Origin: Haemaphysalis longicornis
Lineage: Eukaryota > Arthropoda > Arachnida > Ixodida > Ixodidae
Assembly (NCBI GenBank): GCA_013339765.2
Contig: CM023448.1
Coordinates: forward strand, 331,222,941-331,286,940
Length of the DNA stretch: 64,000 nt
Reading direction: 5' to 3'
Positions 1-11,383 of the stretch are shown here, in pieces. The notes below the pieces were generated by a model. The model was not told the origin of the DNA and did no database searches. It saw only the letters and a list, made by a program, of their open reading frames with translations. How positions within the stretch are numbered: the first letter of the stretch is position 1; every line of letters starts with the position of its first letter. The translations under genes and the position numbers were made by a program.

Positions 1-1392
1 ACAATTTCATCTCGTCCACAAGAATGCCTCCGTGTCGATGGTAAGGGTCAATCTCCTTGGCCTTTTCGGCTACTGCCGTAAGCACCCTCTCACTGAAACC
101 AAAGCCACTCTTGTAGCTTCGAATGTACTTCTTCAGGCACGAAGGGCTCGGGACAACCATTAGCTTATGAGCGCGAATATGCTCGTACAGCCGCGGGCTT
201 TTCATGTGCATGAGTATGCACTCAAGGATCCACTCCTTGTCAAACTTCATCCCGTTAGTGGCCTTCCTTGTTGAAGCTTCAAAGCAAGACCGAACCTGCA
301 GCTGCTGCTTTTTGGTTAAGCCCTGCAGGCTTTCTTCGAACTTGGCACTGCACATAGCCTCATTGTCTTGCTTCATTTTTATCGATGCGCTCACTCATTT
401 TGGCGATGGTGCGCCTTTGCCGTCGCAGTTGAGCATTCTTTCGGATCAACTTGTGGGACAAGTCGATACGAGCCTGTTTCGCCCGCTTACGTCTGTAGGA
501 TACCTGGTTCAACAGCAACTTACGTAGGTACTTGCACTGTAAGCAGCGATTTTCCCTTTGCGCAATTCCGCAACATTTCAAGCTGTGCAACTTGCCAGCA
601 TAAACTTTATGCTGCGTCTTCGTTTGAACCTTACTCTCGCGCGGCACCATCTCAAATCCGTCGCAAGGAATCATTTTGTCCATTTCCAAGAGGAGGTTTT
701 TAACCTCGCCAATGTCTTTACAGTCAACGGTTTTCACCAGGGACCCCTGAACGTACGCTGTGCAGTGTACGTTGCCCTCAGTAACTGCTGTGCACATAAG
801 CAACTTTTGGAAAGAGAGCACCTCGCTACTCGAAGTACAAACTGAAAACGCCACAACACTAGGCGCATTCAGAACACTGTGCTTAGTCCAGTACTTGCTT
901 GGAAGGTCCCTCATATTATCCAACTCGTCGAAGCTGTCGCTGCGCTGCGGTGGTGATGAGTCGGTTTCTCCATCCTGGTCGTCACAAGTGCCGTCGTCAC
1001 AAGTTCTTCTCTTACAGGGAATATTGCCAGTCGACGTTTTCGACTTTCGCTTGCATGGAAGTTTCTTCGAAAGGTAGGCAGGAACGTTGGGAAACACGGT
1101 CGGAATAGCATCATGAGACAGGCTAGGGCGACCGCGGGGAATTTCCACAGTTTCACCGTTGATGACGTGTGTGTAGGCACGCACTATAAACCTCTTGTCA
1201 AAATGATCCTCGCAGAGAACGGCGTTCTTTTCCAGTGGCTTGTCAGCTCGTGGGATCAAACGCTGCCAAGCAAGGCGGCGTTCATCGTCGTCCGGGACGG
1301 CGAAGAGAGAGGCTTTTTTTGCCTTTTTTCCTGGCTGAACCATACCCCGTCGTGCATCCAGGAGCAAAACAGTGTCTCTGTTGTTTCGCCAT
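1..1392 (-). pseudogene. P-element/THAP9-like transposase, N-terminal part, frameshifted and cut by the window edge
   Basis: This is the 5' part of a P-superfamily DNA transposase. It begins at the ATG at 1392-1390 with a THAP zinc finger: C-x4-C (CFAPGC), the later C-x2-H pair (LCEDHF), and the AVPTxF-like box (DAIPTVF). A basic and coiled-coil linker follows. Another frame then continues to the window edge (NEAMCSAKF..., ending GILVDEMKL), which matches the start of the RNase H-like catalytic domain of P transposases, where DEMK carries an acidic residue. Two frame changes break the gene: one in the A7 run (1314-1320) inside the THAP finger and one in the A5 run (376-380). Each is repaired by a one-base length change, so these are either decay or homopolymer errors. 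The longest single frame is 360-1367. The family call is firm; whether it is functional is unknown. Confidence 0.8.
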
Positions 1393-1831
1393 CAGTCTAC
1401 ATAAGGCTCACCAATAAAGGGTTGAACGCACACCGTGAAAACAAGCGAGTAAGCAGTCAGGACGCAAGAACACAACTGCACAGTGTCGAGGTTCCGAACG
1501 GTGTAGAATTTATTCCTACGAAAACAAGCCGCTCGCAGCAGCAGGGACGGGAAGTGCTCGGGGAATAGGATAACCATTCCCATATGGGGTGCTCTCGTCC
1601 ACACTCGCAAACGCGCAGGACGTTGACACCTGTATTTCGTTTGGGCGAGCACACGGAGCGGAGGCGGCTGTCGTCTGCTTGAGCCGCCTCGGTTTCGACG
1701 CGCGCGCCATCTATCGCCGTCATGAAAAGCAGCGCGTCTCCGAGAGCAGCGCTCAACGGCCGATGCTCACACCTCCCCCTTCTAGCCACCGTAACGACAT
1801 CACCGGGCGCCGCCATCTTGGTATGGTCGGT
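1393..1831. other. spacer between P-like element and hAT MITE
   Basis: No coding region is supported. The DNA is moderately GC-rich near 1680-1830 and includes a GCCGCCATC stretch just before the hAT insertion. The terminal inverted repeat of the P-like element should fall here, but I could not pair it because its other end is outside the window. Confidence 0.4.
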
Positions 1832-2646
1832 ATGGTGAACAGTGATGCCAACCCTAGGGATTTATCCCTAGATCTAGGGGTTTTTTGTCTCTTTTAAAGA
1901 TTTGGCGTCTTTTTGTGAAATCTAGGGATTTTTTAGAGCCTGTTGAAATGAAACGTTATGCAGCTAGTGACTGGTGTTGCTGAGTAACCACGCGTTTTCA
2001 ACAATAAGTGACTGCAAAAAATGTAATTTTTTGCTAATTTCTATTTTTCATTTCTAACTTTCCTTCGCTATTTCTATTTTTTTCATTTAAAACAGCATTG
2101 GTGTTGTGCAAGCCGAGAGAGGGCGACTGTGGTTCTGTAACGCGAGGTTCTCGCAGTAAACAACCTCTGAGGTGTGCTGTCGAAGGAACTTGTCCGAACT
2201 TGTCGTCGCGAGTAACAACTTGTCTTCGCAAGTGAAGTGCAACTGTGGAAACTCTGAGGTGTGCTGTACACTCGAAGGAACTCGAAGGCCGGCTCGAAGG
2301 CCGGCTGCCTGGGTAATTTGCGCATACAGAGAAGAGACTGTTGCAAGAGAATTTCAAGAGGCGTTGCTGTGAAACCAGAGTCGTCTGCTCGAAGAAGCGA
2401 ATTCACATCACTCCACAGAAAATGTAGAAAAAAGAGCTGCAGTTGCTGCTAGTAAGCTGTATCTTAACTCTAATAAGATTCAGAGCAAACGAAGCGAAGA
2501 GCAAGCTGCGTTTAGATTAATAAAGGTGAATGCCAACTTGCGAAAAAAAAAAATGCAATCTGGGGATTTTGTCTGCTATCTAGGGATTTCTGAGGGGTCA
2601 TTCTAGGGATAAAGCGTTGCCTCACGTTGGCATCACTGATGGTGAA
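1832..2646. mobile_element. non-autonomous hAT transposon (MITE) with perfect 8-bp target duplication
   Basis: The element spans 1840-2638 (799 bp). It starts CAGTGATGCCAAC and ends GTTGGCATCACTG, a perfect 13-bp terminal inverted repeat. Beyond it both ends carry imperfect CCCTAG/CTAGGG-rich subterminal motifs. It is flanked by the direct repeat ATGGTGAA at 1832-1839 and 2639-2646. An 8-bp duplication with CAG-starting termini is diagnostic of the hAT superfamily. The interior has no recognisable transposase; open frames near 2083-2406 look like chance. The element would depend on a transposase supplied elsewhere. Confidence 0.9.
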
Positions 2647-4242
2647 GATGGGAAAACATGGCCGCCGGGCGAAGCAGTTGCTCGGGGTACGGTGGCCACC
2701 GTACTCGGGGTTCGGGCAGAGTGTTCTTCGCCGATTTCTACTGTGGGTTTGGTTATGGGGTGGCTGGGTTTTCATTTAGTCGTTCGATCTGTTGCGGGAA
2801 GTTGCGGGACTCGAAAGACGGGAGTTCATCAAAAACAACGTGGTGCCCGCGAATTCGCCGGGTTTTGGCCTTGAATGCGAGGGGCGGTGCGTGGTTGAAG
2901 TTCAGACTCATTGCGGTGTTATAAAACGCACAGCGAGCTTCCGAGCAGTGGGAATGGGACGATCGACACTGCGGAAGTGGCGGCTCAGGCTACATCGCCG
3001 AGAAATGTTCAAGCCGTGTCCGATAGGCTCCGGACAGCGAAGTTTGCCGGGCGAGCGCTGCACCAGCCGCGGCAGGTCTGGGCAACTCTGGGTCGGTCCC
3101 GCCGCGCTCACCGCCTTCAGCGCCCGTGAACGCAACTGTGCAAAAACGTGTGTCGTACCGTTATTTGCGTGTATATCTACTACATAGTGCAACGAAGTCA
3201 TGAAGAAATTTATTACAGTAGGGGGAAGCCAACGTTACTAGATGGGGAAGCCTCCAAATAAAACGGGGTGCCGCTCAAATGCTGTCCCCTTGCTGCCGAG
3301 CCGTATGTTGACGCAACTGGCAAGCATGTGTTCAAGGTTTTGCATTCTCCCGCGGATTCATCCCCCCCCCCCACCCCACCTTTTATTTTTTGCATATACG
3401 AAGCGTGGTTACTGAATCTTGAAAATCCCACACTAAGCGAGCGGATTACATGCTGCCGTGGCTTACGAGCAGCTTGTTAGTAGGCTGGTTAGCAGGTGGT
3501 AAATGCACATAAGTGCGCGTTAAATTTGGTAACAAAGAGGGCCCCCAAACACAATTATAGCAGCGTAGGTTATCACCCAGCGGTTCTACTCTGTCTCATT
3601 TAATATTTCACGTGCTTATATCGCCGTATTAAATACATATAAACACATATGGTGCGGACACCTATCCGCTCTTTCCAGCCCCTACAGGTGGCGCTGCAGA
3701 AAACGGCAATGGCGGACGAGACGGTGATCGGGCCCCCGTAGCAACATGCGTGCCAGCTTCAGTAGCGGCCTGAAAGCCCATTGCTCCGCTTGAAACAACT
3801 AATTTCTTAAAAAATAAATGCATGCATACGTTGCTGATCGCGAGTCAACATTCGATTCGTTTCAGGGTGTCTGCTGCGGTGTAAAAAAAGCGGTGCGTGC
3901 GAGGCAATCGGCGGTGCATGGCTCAGGCCGCACGGAAGTGGCTTGAGAACAACCCCGCTTTATTGTGCAAACAACCTGTTACAGAATGTGCAACGCTAAG
4001 TTTTGGGACATTATTGCAGTGCACGTCACTCAGTGTACGTTTTACTTTAGGCGTGGTCGTTTCCGTGCGTAAACACTAAGCAGAAGCCCGTGCGCACCAT
4101 GCGCGGGAGATATGTGCGTATTGCGGTGTTTTGCTAGGGTGTAGTAAAACCTAGTCACGACATTGAGTAGTCAAACGGCAAAAAAGAGGCTACCATTACG
4201 TCGTATCCAGTGGTGTACAAACGAACGTGTTAGCATTATATG
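2647..4242. other. non-coding stretch, no gene recognised
   Basis: The first 500 bases are GC-rich, with short open frames (for example 2792-3187) that I do not recognise. The rest is AT-rich and contains a C-run near 3361-3370. No splice-supported exon was found. Confidence 0.4.

Positions 4243-4314
<72 letters not shown>
4243..4314. repeat. (A)n(TA)n microsatellite
   Basis: An A-run of about 16 runs directly into about 28 TA dinucleotides ending in TATTTT. It is a simple sequence repeat and a likely polymorphic or assembly-sensitive site. Confidence 0.95.
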
Positions 4315-4316
<2 letters not shown>

Positions 4317-5225
4317 AAGGCCGATGTATTTACGCGTGCATGTAGCATACACGGGCGTGTGATATATTGAAGCGTACACCGTTAAACTACAGGCAGTACT
4401 TTACAGGTGTGCTTCTGGCTTGTGATAACTAATTTACGTTAAAAACTAATTCACGGCTGAAATTACGTTATGTTGATTTGACTGCCGGTAATATTTTTAA
4501 GTGCGTCGATCCTTATTACCAAAACGAAAATGGGGGCTACCAAATGCATTCAAGAGCTCGCATTTGAACTACCAGACCCAGTTACAGTATTGTCATTTCT
4601 AAAACATCTCGCTTAGACACACTTATTTCGATATTCAATGATTAATCAATAAACACATCCCCACATTTGCTTCTCGCCTTCGCGCGCAAAAAAGTTTTAA
4701 GTTTTTTCTTTACTGAAATAAAAGTAAGCGGATTGAACAGCCTCTGCTGCTTATATGTTTGGAAGCAGTGGAATTGAGCCAATTTAACAACAGATAAGCG
4801 AATGATCGGTTGACATATTATGCGGCAGTGAATGTAAATAGTACCCGAAAGAGTCGATCACAAGGTTATACAAAAAGCCTACAAAATCAGCGTCCTTACC
4901 GCAAATAACTATTAAATGTGGCAGCCGTAATTCAGTGAAGAATAATTAAGGCCCCACGTACGCACGCGTCTGTCCGAAAAACTTCCATTTTTCTCCGCAG
5001 CAGACACCGATGAGTCCCAAAACTCTTTCGTTTACATGCAGCTTATATAGCTTTGAAGAAAGTTTGAGAGAATATGAACGCTCGTTCAGTCTATATTTTC
5101 CACGATTATTTATACGGGCATTGTCGAGTACTATATATGCAATTACAATTTTCCTATCGCTTCTGCGAGCCCGCACGGATGCCGCCGGCCGCCTCCGTCG
5201 GAGCGACCGGTCCGCCGATCACCAT
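4315..5225. other. AT-rich intergenic DNA
   Basis: No conserved protein, RNA gene or transposon terminus is evident. Stops are dense in all frames. Confidence 0.4.
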
Positions 5226-5292
5226 CACGGCCGGACTGGAGCAGCGGCGAGCGCGAAAAGTGCGCGCCCGCCGCTCCTCCAGTCCGGCCGTG
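5226..5292. repeat. GC-rich inverted repeat (hairpin)
   Basis: CACGGCCGGACTGGAG at the left is exactly complementary to CTCCAGTCCGGCCGTG at the right. The pairing continues inward through an imperfect GCGGCG/CGCCGC segment to a short AAAAG-type loop. The hairpin sits in otherwise AT-rich DNA. Its function is unknown: it could be the relic of a foldback element or a structured transcript. Confidence 0.75.
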
Positions 5293-5496
5293 CCACCATC
5301 TCCCGGCTTCGGACAAATTCCGCGCGGCGTCACTAGCGTCGCTGGAAAGAGCGAATAGGCGATAACGTTCTCAAATATTTCGCAAGCTATTGTATAGTAT
5401 AAAATCACCGCCTCTTCTTGCAAAAGAAACAATGAAATTGTTTCTAAGGCACCGAAAAGCAAAGAAAAACAGAGATAAGACGTTCCGCAATAAAAG

Positions 5497-6885
5497 TTGG
5501 AAATATATGAACGCAGGACAAAATGTTCCGCGGTGAATAACATTATCAGACAGGGAGAACAGATTCTGCACATGTTTCGGAGAATCTCTAACAAAAACAG
5601 AGGATTCCTAGAAGACGACCTCCTTTGTCTGAGAGATGCTCTCATCACATCCAAAATCAGATATCAAATACCATACGTCAACATCAATAGGACTCAAGAG
5701 AACAAACTTAACACGCTTTTGCGGAAGGCCACGAAGATCGCTCTCGGCGTACCTTTGTGCGCCAGTACCAAGCTGCTACTCGACACAGGCACCATTAATA
5801 CACTCCAAGAAGTATTGGCAGTTCACAGACATAACCAACTGGATCGACTGCGAAAATCCCCGCAAGGCCAGGACATTCTCCGCGCTGCGGGCTACAACCC
5901 CTTGCGAACGCCTACCGGAGAACTGGCTATACTGCCACCAGAACTGTCGAACCTCATTCAGACAGCACCCATCCCGAGAAATATGGACAAGGAACGCAAC
6001 CCAGCAAGACGACTCATCCGGGCCAAATTTTACGCAAAGAAAGCCACCAGAGACGCCCATCAGATCCATGTTTACACCGACGCGGCAGTGCAAGGATCTA
6101 GCTATGGCATTGCATTCAAGAGCAGTTCAGGCCAGGAAGGCACAAACCAAGGCAATGGCTATTCCGTCGAAGAATCCGAGGCCACTGCAATAGCTTGGGC
6201 AGCCGCCTGCACTGCGACACAGCACACTCTTACCAACATATACACTGACTGCAAGAAAGTCTGCACCCTTTTAACACAAGGCTTCATTCCCAAACCGGCT
6301 TTGGAAGAGCTTAAGCACCTTAAAGGCACGATAAGGGTACACTGGGTACCGGGACACACAGGTTTGGCAGGAAAACGAAAGAGCAAACCTGCTCGCCCGC
6401 GAAGCGCTTCTCCGGGCACCTGCCAACTGTGGTCAAACCCAAAAGCCCGTGACACCGCCAAAACTGCAGCTTAAAGAATACGCAGACAGCAAACGCAAAT
6501 TCACTCCTCCGCACAAGAAATTGTCCAGGCAACAGCAAACCACTATAAGGCTGACGCAAACGCAAACGCTACTCACACCCGACAAAGTAATACATGTACA
6601 AAGGCTGTATGAACATTTCCCCGCCAGAGTGTGATGAATGCCACGTACCGATAATCAAGAGCAAATGTTATGGCTAATGCCCCAAGGTAGATAGAAGCAG
6701 TATCCGCAGGGAGTGGCTGACTCAACCGGCCCACGCTAGAGCAGCAGCTATCATTGGCAAGCTTTGTCCAAAAGACCATAGCACCCCGCCTTCCCGGCTA
6801 GACCCCTGGAAGACCACTAACGAGGAATTCCAGTGGCCCCCTGGAATAGGAGGCCTTAGCCTAAAGGGCAAATAAAATTTCCTCT
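5497..6885 (+). pseudogene. 5'-truncated LINE ORF2 fragment with RNase H (I-type non-LTR retrotransposon)
   Basis: The frame 5497-6474 encodes the post-RT thumb region followed by an RNase H domain. The RNase H acidic residues are visible in order: HVYTDAA, VEESEATAIAWA and IYTDCKK, then the VHWVPGHTGLAG block with its His. Just after that block the frame shifts by one base near 6370. The continuing frame (NERANLLAREALL, reaching about 6634) supplies the expected RNase H C-terminus, and a C-terminal Cys cluster (CDECH) follows near 6630. The 3' end (about 6885) runs AATAAA-like sequence into a TC repeat. LINEs carrying RNase H belong to the I/R1/LOA group. Everything upstream (endonuclease and RT) is missing, so this is a dead 5' truncation. 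Confidence 0.85.
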
Positions 6886-6929
6886 CTCTCTTCTCTCTCT
6901 CTCTCTCTCTCTCTCTCCTCTCTCTCTCG

Positions 6930-6976
<47 letters not shown>

Positions 6977-6980
6977 CGCG
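6881..6980. repeat. (TC)n/(CG)n compound microsatellite at a LINE 3' tail
   Basis: A long CT-rich run (about 6881-6962) is followed by about ten CG dinucleotides to 6980. It sits directly at the 3' end of the LINE fragment. Open frames across it consist only of Arg/Glu/Ser repeats and are artefacts. Confidence 0.95.
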
Positions 6981-6989
6981 CTTGGGGAG

Positions 6990-7065
6990 GAGAAGGAGGA
7001 GGAGGACAAACTTTATTTATCCCATCCGTTGTGATTACGGTCACTCCGGACCAGTGATGGGTGTC
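6990..7065 (-). mobile_element. probable 3' end of a second LINE in opposite orientation
   Basis: On the minus strand this reads GATAAATAAAGTTTGTCC followed by CTCC repeats, a typical non-LTR retrotransposon 3' tail. It would make the junction a tail-to-tail pair with the fragment on its left. The body beyond about 7065 is not recognisable. Confidence 0.35.
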
Positions 7066-7828
7066 CTCAGGGAACTAAATTTTTCTCCCTTGACTTTTGC
7101 TGCAAAGGTATTGGCGGTAATAAATGCGCTACTGGTATTTCTTTCTAAGAGGTGTCACGCCGGAACCGTTGGCGTGGAGAGAGAAAAATACCCGAATATG
7201 AATACTTCGTAATTTATTCCGATACGCCTTTCGATGTTCTGCCTACCCCAACCCTCCCCACCCAATGGAATTTCTTGTGATAGCGAAGAGTTTCTTTTTT
7301 GGGGCGTGTTTTTATACAGCCGGCGTACTCGGCTACACCTGGAAGCCCAAAAGTTTATTGGCGGAGCGGGCACTTATTAGCGGCAGAACTTTCGCTATAC
7401 ACAAACAAATGTGAATTTCATACTTTTACACGTATGGAGCACCACATTCGGATCAAAGATCCATATGTAACACCCATGTGGTCCAGTTGTAGTTCTGCAG
7501 TCGGAAATGCACATGGATGGAATACTTCGCGCGGAAACATCGCGCGACGTCTGATATATTTGCAGACAAAGCCCCCTATTTTGTGGATTTGTCAATATCA
7601 AATACGTTTTCTTTTGAAGGGAAACATGGTGGTTTCGAGGAAGTTTTGCCCGCAGGCAGGCTGTACAAGCGTTTCTCTTCTGGGCATCACGCCTATGCGG
7701 CCTTTATATGCCTTGCCATACGCGAATTCAACCGGATAAATCCTTCTCCATTCACTTGCACTATGTGACAGGATTACTGCACAATCTCGTACTTCGTTTT
7801 AACCCCAAAGGGGCAACTAATATGCTTC
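7066..7828. other. intergenic DNA
   Basis: No recognisable gene. Short open frames such as 7299-7739 have no known domain and no splice support. Confidence 0.4.
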
Positions 7829-8975
7829 ATCCGCGCTGCAAAAAGAGGAGCGCTCCCCAGCCAGGAACGTAACGGCTTGGGGGGACCGACCCAGTGTTGG
7901 CGCATATCTGCCGAAGGGGGCGCTGGGTGTCGCGGGCCCCCCTACCAGTAAAGAGTAGCACGTGGCAGATGATAGCGTAGTAATCATTGCGGGAGATTCT
8001 AACATGAAGAGGAGCAGCGCTGCCATAGTGGAAAGGGTAAAGGGCGATAAGCGTGTGAAGGTGGGGTGCTTTCCCGGTCAAACGATGCAGACGGTGAGGA
8101 CTAAAGCGAAGGGGAAGCTGGCTTTGTCCGGTAAAGCTATAAACCTTGTAGTAATTGCCGCGGGGCTTAACGATGTTCTAGAGGGAGAGGAGGGAAAACT
8201 TGGCCAGGAGATAGCGAAGGGGGTAAGAGACCTGCGGGCGACGGCCCCAAATGTGCTCATTGCAGTCTGCACCGTGCCGGAGGTGACGAAGCAGGGCGTG
8301 CACACCGAACGGGCAGTACGCGCTGCTAACAGCGAGATCGTGAGGCGCGGCAGGGAACTCGGGCTTGAAGTGATAGACGTGAAAAGGTTGTGGGCAGCAT
8401 TGGACATATCAAGGTTTTCAGTGGGACGGGATTCACTTCAGCCCCAGGCTAGGAAACAAGGTGGGGTGGCGCTTAGGTGGGAGAGCGGTAGCTTTTTTAG
8501 GGGGCCCCTCGCAGCTAAGGAAGACAAACTAGGAGACAAAGGGGAAGCGAGGGACATATGCACACTCAACGCTGGGAGGCAGCCAGGCCTAGAGATAAAC
8601 GGAGAACCTACAGACATAACAGAGAATGTTGTCAGAAGCGATTTAGGTGGAAACAATAGAGCGAACAATTTTGTAAAAGACAAAAATAGACCCCGTAAGC
8701 GGAAAGGGAAAAACAAATGCAATAAATATTTAATCAGCTACATAAATATGCAGGGAGGCAGAAAGCCTGATAAGTGGGCAGGAATTCAAAACCAACTTGA
8801 ACGGGAAGAAATAAATGTGTGCGCTTTAGCCGAGACTCACCTCCGAGACCTAGAAGCCCCACGGGTCATAGACAACTGTGTCTGGGAAGGTTGCAACAGG
8901 ACCGCAGGAATGAAGAGAGGGGGAGGTGTTGGCATGCTCATTAAACAAGGGACTGACTGGCAGAGAGTGCATTAA
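7829..8975 (+). pseudogene. LINE ORF segment 1: SGNH-hydrolase-like domain and start of APE endonuclease
   Basis: From the GTG at 7962 the frame opens with VVIIAGDSN (block I of SGNH hydrolases, residues 11-14) and GLND (block III, residues 68-71). The catalytic Asp region reads GRDSLQP at about residue 157, with Gln where the family normally has the catalytic His, so this copy is probably not an active esterase. An RK-rich linker follows, then the endonuclease begins (YLISYINMQ, residue about 255) with its Glu motif AETHLR. Upstream of 7962 the frame stays open in resemblance (WGDRPSVGAYLPKGAL) through a TAG at 7953, so 7962 is probably not the real start. The frame ends at TAA 8973-8975 inside the endonuclease. 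SGNH domains are known in ORF1 of vertebrate CR1 LINEs; here the domain sits in the same frame as the endonuclease. Confidence 0.75.
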
Positions 8976-10006
8976 AGCTGTAAAGAGCATCTATGGGTTA
9001 GAGGCACCATAGAGGGGAAAAATACATGGTTAGGAGTGGTGTATCTGTGGACCGGAAGTAGTGCTAGGGAGGAAAATGAGGAAATGGTAAACTGTTTGAG
9101 GAGAGGTATAAACGAGTTCAAAGATTCGGGTGAAATAATCTTAGTTGGAGATATGAATGCCCACATAGAAGGTTTGGATGGATACACAGACCACAACGGT
9201 TCTCTAGTGATAGATCTATGTCAGGAAAACCGGCTTGTAATAGTAAACACGGAAAGAAAGTGTGACGGACAAATGACGCGGGAAAGCGGTAACAGGCAGT
9301 CCAGCATAGACTATAGTTTAGTATCGGAGACAGTATACGAAAGGTTGCGGGAAATGAGGATAGATGAAAATGGAACAGACAGCTTAGGAAGCGACCACAA
9401 GCGGCTTACCTTGCACTTTGGAGGCGCAACCCGGACAAATTTAGAAATAGGTACAATCGGAGGAACTAATTTGAACAATGAGCAGTTAAAGATCATCGCT
9501 GATAGAATGGAAGATGAAATCAATAAATACCCTGACAAAAATTGGTATTACGACGAAATGATTGCGTTCATAAAGGGTAAGATAAATGAAGCAAAGCTAC
9601 GAAACCGATGGAAAGGGAAGAAAAAGCGGAGAAGCTGGTGGATTGAGGAAGTAAAAGAGGCTATTGCCCAGCGAAGAAAGGCGTCTAGAGAACATAGAGA
9701 AGCAAAAAGAACTGGTATGGAACCGGAAGTAGTGAAGGAAAAATGGGATATCTGCCGGGGGAAAAAACTAGAAGTGCAGAAAATGGTGCAAGCAAAGATC
9801 AAGCATAAAAGCGAACAATGGATGGCAGAAATACGGAAGAAGGACAAAAGCGCATCCAAGAAGTTTTGGAACCATGTGAAATTACTAAGCTCAAAAAACG
9901 ATATCCATCAAAAATTCCTGATTGATGAGGAGGAGAAACATTTAGAAGGAGAGTACGCGTTAGCGCATATTCATCGAGTGATTAGTGTGAGAAGTTTAGG
10001 GCAATA
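8976..10006 (+). pseudogene. LINE ORF segment 2: C-terminal APE endonuclease and EN-RT linker
   Basis: This continues the previous frame in register after the TAA at 8973. Endonuclease motifs are intact: VGDMNAHI, SIDYSLVS and the terminal SDH (GSDHKRL). A Lys/Arg/Glu-rich linker then leads to the RT. The frame drifts into a stop near 10005, with a one-base shift around 9985-9990; the next segment begins EKFRAIVVGKPAP in the new frame. Confidence 0.75.
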
Positions 10007-11383
10007 GTGGTAGGGAAACCTGCACCGATAACATCAGCTCCACAGAAGACTGCGGAAAGGGAAATAAGTTTGAGCAACCTTGATTGGAAAAAGGCAGAGC
10101 AAAAGGTTTCCCGCCAGACAGCAGTGGGCCCGGACGGAATACCAATGCAACTGATAAACCTGCTTGGACCTAAAAGTAAGGAATCGTTTATGAGGGCAAT
10201 ATATAAGGTGATACAAACCAAAGAAATACCAGAGGACGGGCTAGAAAGTAGGATGAATTTAATATATAAAGGCAGAGGCAACAAAGCCAGTATTGATTCA
10301 TACAGACCACTCACAGTTACGTCAGTGGTGTATAGATTCGTAATGCAGGCGATAAAATCAGAAATTCAAGCATGGATGGAAGAAAATGAAATACATGGGG
10401 AACTGCAGAATGGATTTAGACAAGACAGAAGATTGGATGATAATTTCTTCGTGATAACGCAATGCATTGAAATTGCGAAAGTGCAGAATAGACCATTGTG
10501 GATTACGTTCTTGGACATTAAGGGGGCATATGACAACGTAAACAGAGAACTGCTGTGGAGAATGCTGAAACTCCCGGGATTAGATGACGAGTTAATACAG
10601 TTCCTTATAGCAATCTATAAAGACAATACAGTGCACCTTACATGGGATGGACAGAAGTGCGCCCAGCTGGTCAACACCCATCGGGGACTGAAACAGGGAT
10701 GCCCTGTGAGCCCAATACTGTTCATGCTTTACATGGCAGGGTTAGTAAAGAAACTGGAAGAAAGCCAAGTAGGGTTCAGCCTAACCCATATGCTGCAAGG
10801 TTAAGTGGTACAACAGCGTATTCCGGGAATGTTATACGCAGATGACATTGTTCTTTTAGCTGATAACCAGACCGATATGCAATGGCTAATAAATATTAGC
10901 GGCCAGGAAGACACCGACCTGGGGTTAAATTTTAGTGCAGAAAAATCGGGAATAATGGTTTTCAATGGCGCTACCACTGACGCAGTGTCTATCCAGCAAG
11001 GCGAATTACCCAGAGTGAAGGAATATAAATATTTGGGAGTGCGGATAAACGAAGGGGATAACTACTTCAAAATTCACGACCAGCAACTTAAGGGTAAGGG
11101 AAAGCGAAACGCAGCTATAATGAAGCATAGAGCTCTGTGGGGGTATAACAAATATGAAGTATTGAGAGGAATGTGGAAAGGAGTAATGGTTCCGGGTCTC
11201 ACATTTGCGAATGCTTTACTCTGCTTAAAATCAGACGTTCTATCAGGCCTTGAAGTGAACCAGAGAACGGTAGGCCGTTTGGCCTTAGGCACGCATGGGA
11301 AAACAACCAACGAAGCAGTGCAGGGCGATATGGGCTGGGCGTCGTTTGAAGCTCGAGAAGCACAGAGTAAAAATATGTTTTGA
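10007..11383 (+). pseudogene. LINE ORF segment 3: reverse transcriptase
   Basis: A non-LTR reverse transcriptase. Visible motifs are GPDGIPMQLIN, SYRPLTVTS, NGFRQDR, TFLDIKGAYDNV (first catalytic Asp), GLKQGCPVSPILF, and LYADDIVLLADN (catalytic Asp pair), then KYLGVRIN of the thumb. A TAA at 10802-10804 interrupts the frame between the GLKQG and YADD motifs, with both sides in register. The frame is lost at 11383, just after an A5 run near 11370. All catalytic residues survive but the copy cannot make an intact protein as assembled. Confidence 0.8.

Noticed and set aside
2647..3187. Nuclear gene for a mitochondrial protein, suggested by a REFIKNNVV segment
   Set aside because: The resemblance covers only a few residues, no continuous frame or splice sites support it, and the rest of the protein is absent.
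6722..7044. Arg/Glu-repeat open frames
   Set aside because: They translate the TC/CG microsatellite and nothing else.
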